DNA from: Nocardia arthritidis NBRC 100137
GTDB taxonomy: Bacteria > Actinomycetota > Actinomycetes > Mycobacteriales > Mycobacteriaceae
DNA length: 64,000 nt
Direction: 5' to 3'
Assembly: GCF_001612765.1 (NCBI RefSeq)
Contig: NZ_BDBB01000001.1
Coordinates: 124,001-188,000, forward strand
Under the pieces are notes generated by a model. It was not told the origin of the DNA. It saw nothing but the letters and a program-made list of their open reading frames with translations, and searched no databases. Position 1 is the first letter of the stretch. The number at the start of each line of letters is the position of its first letter. A program made the translations under genes and the position numbers. Positions 60,580 through 64,000 of this stretch are shown in pieces.

Positions 60580-61856
60580 ACCTTCATCCTTCCCACCAGC
60601 CGGTCCACCGCCGAACCGGGTGTGCGGTGGCTGACCACACCGGTCGGCCCGGCCGTGCCGAACGCGGTCAGGGCGGCACGCAACTGCGGTCCGGTGAGTC
60701 TGCCGAGATCGGCGACGCCGAGGACGGCATCGGATAAGGGCGCCACGGCGACCGCGTCGGCGGCGGAGCTGACCGGTGCCGTCTCGATGACCACGCGGTA
60801 GTAACGCTCGCGCAGATCGGCGATGAGATGAGCGAAGTGCTCCGAGGCGATCAGGTCGGACGTGTCCGGCTCGATGTGCCCGATCGGCAGCACCGCGACC
60901 CCGGTCCCGCCCCAGTCGTCGGTGATCGCCCGGTCCAGTGGTACGCCGCCGCGCAACAGTGTCGTCAGGCCTGGACCTGGCATCGCGCCGGAGCTTCCGC
61001 CGCCGGAGGTGTCGGCGTCGACGAGGATCACCGGATGACCGGCATCCGCGAAGGCCAGCGCCAGAGTGTGCGCCACCTCGGACCGTGATCGGTCGGTGAG
61101 GCTGGTGCATTCGATGGTCTGAGCGCCCCGCAGGTGATTGCGCAGCCGCCGGGCCGACTCGGCGGCGGATTCACCGTTGTCGAAGTCGGCGAACACCGGA
61201 ACCGGCGCGACATCGGCGAGGTCGCCGCTGGTGCGAATACGCCGGTCGGTGCGTTCACGCAGAAATGCGGCGGCGAAGCCGAGTAGCAGTCCACCGAACA
61301 GGCCGAGAGCGACGAACCGGCTCGCCCCGGGGCCGGCCGGAGCGGCCGGTAGTCGGGCACGGTCGACGACCGAGACGCGGGCGGCGGGAGCAGCGCCGGT
61401 TTCGATGGACTCGAGACCGTCGACCAAGGCCCGGAACTGGGCGACCGTGGCGTCGGTGAGATCACGCGCAGCCTGTGCGCTGGGCGCGGAGACCGCGATC
61501 TCCAGGATCGTGCTGGCGGGCGGCGACGAGGCGGTGATCCGGCCGCGGAACTCATCCGGGGATTCCGTCAGTCCTTGATCGTGGACGACCCGCTCCGCGA
61601 CCGCGGCGCTGGTGGCCAGTTCGAGATAGGACCGCACGCGCTGCTGGGCCGCCAGGCCGCCCTGGTAGGAGTCGTTGACCGAGGTACCGGTGGCCATCGA
61701 GACGTACATGGTGCTGCTGGCCACGTAGGTCACCGCCCGCGACGAGGCGTACCAGACGGCGGCCGCCGTGACGGTCAGCGCGAGCGCGGCGATCAGCACC
61801 CACCGCCGCCGAACGATGTGCCAGATGTCGATCAAACCCATGGACTGCGACCTCAT
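60576..61856 (-). CDS. Wzz/BY-kinase-like polysaccharide co-polymerase with degenerate Walker A
   Basis: 426 residues from ATG at 61856 (ATG 61841 possible). Wzz domain: DIWHIVRRRWVLIAALALTV first helix, a periplasmic coiled part, and second helix at ~185 (FVALGLFGGLLLGFAAAFLR). The cytoplasmic kinase-like part keeps the Walker A' strand VILVDAD and late elements (VVIETAPVSSAADAV), but the Walker A position reads SLTDRSRSEVAHTLA, with no GK. So it should not phosphorylate on tyrosine and probably sets chain length structurally. Overlaps the polymerase-like gene. Confidence 0.85.
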   Translation of the reverse strand: MRSQSMGLIDIWHIVRRRWVLIAALALTVTAAAVWYASSRAVTYVASSTMYVSMATGTSVNDSYQGGLAAQQRVRSYLELATSAAVAERVVHDQGLTESPDEFRGRITASSPPASTILEIAVSAPSAQAARDLTDATVAQFRALVDGLESIETGAAPAARVSVVDRARLPAAPAGPGASRFVALGLFGGLLLGFAAAFLRERTDRRIRTSGDLADVAPVPVFADFDNGESAAESARRLRNHLRGAQTIECTSLTDRSRSEVAHTLALAFADAGHPVILVDADTSGGGSSGAMPGPGLTTLLRGGVPLDRAITDDWGGTGVAVLPIGHIEPDTSDLIASEHFAHLIADLRERYYRVVIETAPVSSAADAVAVAPLSDAVLGVADLGRLTGPQLRAALTAFGTAGPTGVVSHRTPGSAVDRLVGRMKV

Positions 61857-63205
61857 GTCTTCGTAACTGCTGAAGCGTGCGCCGGTGCCGGGAGCGGCGT
61901 CGGGCGGCGGCGGAATTCCGTGACGATCAGATGGACGAACCAGGCGAGCACGGCCGACTGCGCGAATTTGCCCAGATTCTCGAAGCTGCCGAGGATGCCG
62001 CGTTCGAACAGGGTGGAGGCGCCGGTGATCGCGAGCCCCAGCACCAGGACGGGGAAGTGCCGCCGATACAGCGATCGCTCCCAGGCGAGCAGCAGCACGA
62101 AGGTGAACACGACGGCGACAACCACGCCGGCCTCGCCGCCGAGCAAATAGCCTTCGTTCACGTTGCCCTCCGCGAGGGACACCGACACGGTGCTCATATC
62201 CACTGACGCGCCACGCACGTCGTTCGCCCAGGCCGTGCCGGATTGGAGCTTCTCGGCACCGAGCACCTGCGCCGGGATCAGGCTGAGGCTCGCGTGGTGT
62301 AGTACTTCGCCGGGGGACAACCAGCCGCCTGGGCCGACGAAGTAGGCATCGGTGGCGGCTTCGAGCAGGTCGAAGCGCCGCAGGATACTCAGGAACGGCC
62401 GGACGTTCGCCGGGTAGCGGGAGTCGACGACGGTGGCGTCGAGGGCGGCCGTGCCGGAGTTCTTGAACGACTGCAGCCAGCCGAATCCGGCGACGCCGAG
62501 CACGCCGATCAGTGCCACACCGATCGTGGTGCGCCGGTTCCAGCCGAGCATCGAAAACCGTACGGCCAGAGCGAGTGCGGCGGCGAGGATCGGTGTCTTG
62601 GACTGCACGGCCGACGACCAGTACAGCTCGCCCGCGAAGAGCGCGCCGAGCACCAGCGCCGTGGTCTGCGGCCGGGCCGGCCGGAGGAAGACGATCATCC
62701 CGAGCGCCGCGATCCCGGCGAACGTGGCGACAAAACTGAGCAGGGGGTTGCCGCTGCTGACCTCACCCGCAGTGCCCAGCGATCCGGTGGCCACCGAGGC
62801 CGCCCGCCCCAACAGCCCGAGCGCGTAGAGCACCAGCAGCGTCGGCATCACGTCGGGGTCCGCGACTGCGGCCGGGACGGGGCGAGGCGGGTGCCGACGC
62901 CGCCAGAGCGCGTAACCGATCACCAACAGCGCGTAACACCACAAGCCGAACACGACGTGGTCGAGCACCAGACCGATTCCGCGGTCGTACCCCAGACCAG
63001 CCAGCCGGGGGTCGGAGATGTTGTCGCCATAATGCGGGTCCGGCTGCACCGCGAGCAGCACCAGCGGCCGCGCCACGTAGGACAGCGACCAGAACAGGGC
63101 CTGCGCGATGAAGAACACGCGGGTGATGCCGGGAACCCACAGCGCGGCCGCGGCAACCGTGACCAGTGCGGCCGCGACGGCGGCTATATCGGTGTAGGCG
63201 TTCAG
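61853..63205 (-). CDS. O-antigen-polymerase-like membrane protein, CTG start likely
   Basis: 450 residues. Ten or more hydrophobic helices from residue ~8 to the end, with a large loop at ~260-360 containing YPANVRPFLSILRRFDLLEA, the look of oligosaccharide-repeat polymerases/ligases. There is no ATG or GTG close to the first helix: an in-frame CTG at 63205 overlaps the upstream gene's stop (CTGA) and has GGAGG eight bases ahead, so CTG is the probable start. Likely polymerises or ligates the polysaccharide made by the operon's glycosyltransferases. Confidence 0.8.
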   Translation of the reverse strand: MNAYTDIAAVAAALVTVAAAALWVPGITRVFFIAQALFWSLSYVARPLVLLAVQPDPHYGDNISDPRLAGLGYDRGIGLVLDHVVFGLWCYALLVIGYALWRRRHPPRPVPAAVADPDVMPTLLVLYALGLLGRAASVATGSLGTAGEVSSGNPLLSFVATFAGIAALGMIVFLRPARPQTTALVLGALFAGELYWSSAVQSKTPILAAALALAVRFSMLGWNRRTTIGVALIGVLGVAGFGWLQSFKNSGTAALDATVVDSRYPANVRPFLSILRRFDLLEAATDAYFVGPGGWLSPGEVLHHASLSLIPAQVLGAEKLQSGTAWANDVRGASVDMSTVSVSLAEGNVNEGYLLGGEAGVVVAVVFTFVLLLAWERSLYRRHFPVLVLGLAITGASTLFERGILGSFENLGKFAQSAVLAWFVHLIVTEFRRRPTPLPAPAHASAVTKT

Positions 63206-64000
63206 TTCGCGACCTCCGCGGCGAGGCCGACGATCCGCCGGGCGCGATCCACGTAACGATGCCCCGCGGCGGTGATCCGCCGGTGCCCGGCCGCCGCGAT
63301 CTCGGCCGCCCGGTCCGGGTGGGAGGCAACCCAATCGAGAATCGAGATCAGCTCGTCGGTGCCGTCGAACAGGAAGCACTCGACGGTGTCGCGCAGCAGG
63401 TCGGCGTGTTCGCCGGTGCGTTCACCGACGAACAATCCACCGGCCGCGGGCACCTCGAAGGTACGGCAGGTGTGGGTGTCGCGGTTGCCGGAGTTGAGCA
63501 GCACCAGATTGGCTGTCACCTCGGCGACCGCGGCCGAATACCCGGGGCCGTACACCGCGCCGCCGACGACGGCGCGGGTGGCGCGCAACTCCGGAACGCG
63601 GCGCCAGCCGGGGCCGCGAACCAGCAGACGCGGTCCGTAGCGGCGTGCCAGGGACACCAGTTCGGCGCGGCGGTCGGGTCGGCACACTCCGATGAAGCCG
63701 ACCAGATGGTCACCCGCGCCGCGGCGCGCCGCCGGATGATGCCAGGCCGGGTCGTAAGCGCTGAGCACGAACTCGGCGGCACGGACGCCACGCGCCCGCA
63801 GCTCCGGCACGTTGTGCTGTTTGGTGGTGACGATCAGGTCCCAGCCGGCTTCCGCGGCCAGGTAGGCATCGGTGAGGTTCTCGGGGTTGGACACGTCGTC
63901 GGGGCTGTAGTGCACGTGCAGTGCGGCGGGCACATCGAGCAGTCGCTGCTGATCGAGATGGATTCCCTTGAACACGAACAGCATGTCGGGCCGGAACGTG
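63202..64000 (-). CDS. CgeB-like glycosyltransferase (partial, 5' end outside window)
   Basis: The frame is open to the window edge (FRPDMLFVFKG at the first codons is internal protein sequence), so ATG at 63984 need not be the start. Visible part: PAALHVHYSPDDVSNPENLT, WDLIVTTKQHNVPELRARGV, LVGFIGVCRPDRRAELVSLA, VLLNSGNRDTHTCRTFEVPA and GGLFVGERTGEHADLL, the glyco_trans_1_2 pattern of CgeB-type GT-B enzymes. First visible gene of the polysaccharide operon, which continues to the right of the window. Confidence 0.85.
   Translation of the reverse strand, partial: TFRPDMLFVFKGIHLDQQRLLDVPAALHVHYSPDDVSNPENLTDAYLAAEAGWDLIVTTKQHNVPELRARGVRAAEFVLSAYDPAWHHPAARRGAGDHLVGFIGVCRPDRRAELVSLARRYGPRLLVRGPGWRRVPELRATRAVVGGAVYGPGYSAAVAEVTANLVLLNSGNRDTHTCRTFEVPAAGGLFVGERTGEHADLLRDTVECFLFDGTDELISILDWVASHPDRAAEIAAAGHRRITAAGHRYVDRARRIVGLAAEVAN

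Overview
The window looks like chromosome from a high-GC, mycolic-acid-type actinomycete, most likely Nocardia or a close relative. The left end carries the arabinogalactan block found next to glf in mycobacteria and their relatives: a UbiA-type decaprenyl-phosphate phosphoribosyltransferase, a PAP2 phosphatase, galactofuranosyltransferase GlfT2 and UDP-galactopyranose mutase. A large LGFP-repeat amidase and a Cof-type HAD phosphatase lie a little further on, as in the glf-Rv3811-Rv3813c neighbourhood of M. tuberculosis. Genus is inferred from gene content only.

Layout. 1-4.4 kb: galactan operon (minus strand). 4.7-5.1 kb: two gene fragments that look like the outer ends of a deleted divergent pair. 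5.1-12.1 kb: small membrane protein, TipA-like MerR regulator, SpoIID-domain protein and PGRP-type amidase (divergent, both with LGFP repeats), HAD phosphatase. 12.3-21.8 kb: oligopeptide/dipeptide ABC importer with two permeases, a fused double ATPase and three tandem paralogous lipoprotein binding proteins. 22.0-24.3 kb: acetyltransferase, FadR-like regulator with a matching operator, and a fatty acid hydroxylase-family membrane enzyme.

24.4-45.8 kb is a biosynthetic island with shorter, less GC-rich intergenic DNA and more relaxed codon use than its flanks. It has three transcription blocks. Block A (minus, 28.3 to 24.4 kb): AMP-dependent acyl/aminoacyl ligase, PLP group IV decarboxylase, acyl-CoA dehydrogenase. 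Block B (plus, 28.9 to 38.9 kb): B12-binding radical SAM, SPASM radical SAM, pyrophosphatase-like protein, APH-fold kinase, HPr-kinase-like protein, nucleoside phosphorylase, thymidylate-synthase-like pyrimidine hydroxymethylase, MilB/deoxyribosyltransferase-like N-glycosidase, ThiD-like kinase, FAD amine oxidase, TenA-like enzyme. Block C (minus, 45.8 to 38.9 kb): a 33-residue double-glycine precursor peptide absent from long-ORF lists, a degenerate condensation-domain protein, a C39 peptidase/ABC exporter, a nucleotidyltransferase, an unknown 166-residue protein, an acyl carrier protein and a CodA-like amidohydrolase. The simplest reading is a ribosomal peptide (predicted core TVTPCPVMK) that is modified by radical SAM enzymes and probably decorated with a 5-hydroxymethylcytosine/thiamin-pyrimidine-like group and an ACP-borne acyl or aminoacyl group, then cleaved and exported by the C39 transporter. 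I know of no described pathway with this combination; the product is inference.

46.2-55 kb: TetR regulator with three operator copies facing an AhpD-like gene; copper module (HMA chaperone, His-rich exported protein, CopA ATPase) behind a CsoR-type operator; small secreted protein, NmrA-like reductase and AraC regulator, XRE/TPR regulator. 55.4-64 kb (minus): a tightly overlapping extracellular polysaccharide operon with two glycosyltransferases, an O-antigen-polymerase-like membrane protein, a Wzz/BY-kinase-like protein with a ruined Walker A, a pectate-lyase-fold lipoprotein, a tandem GNAT and a class III aminotransferase.
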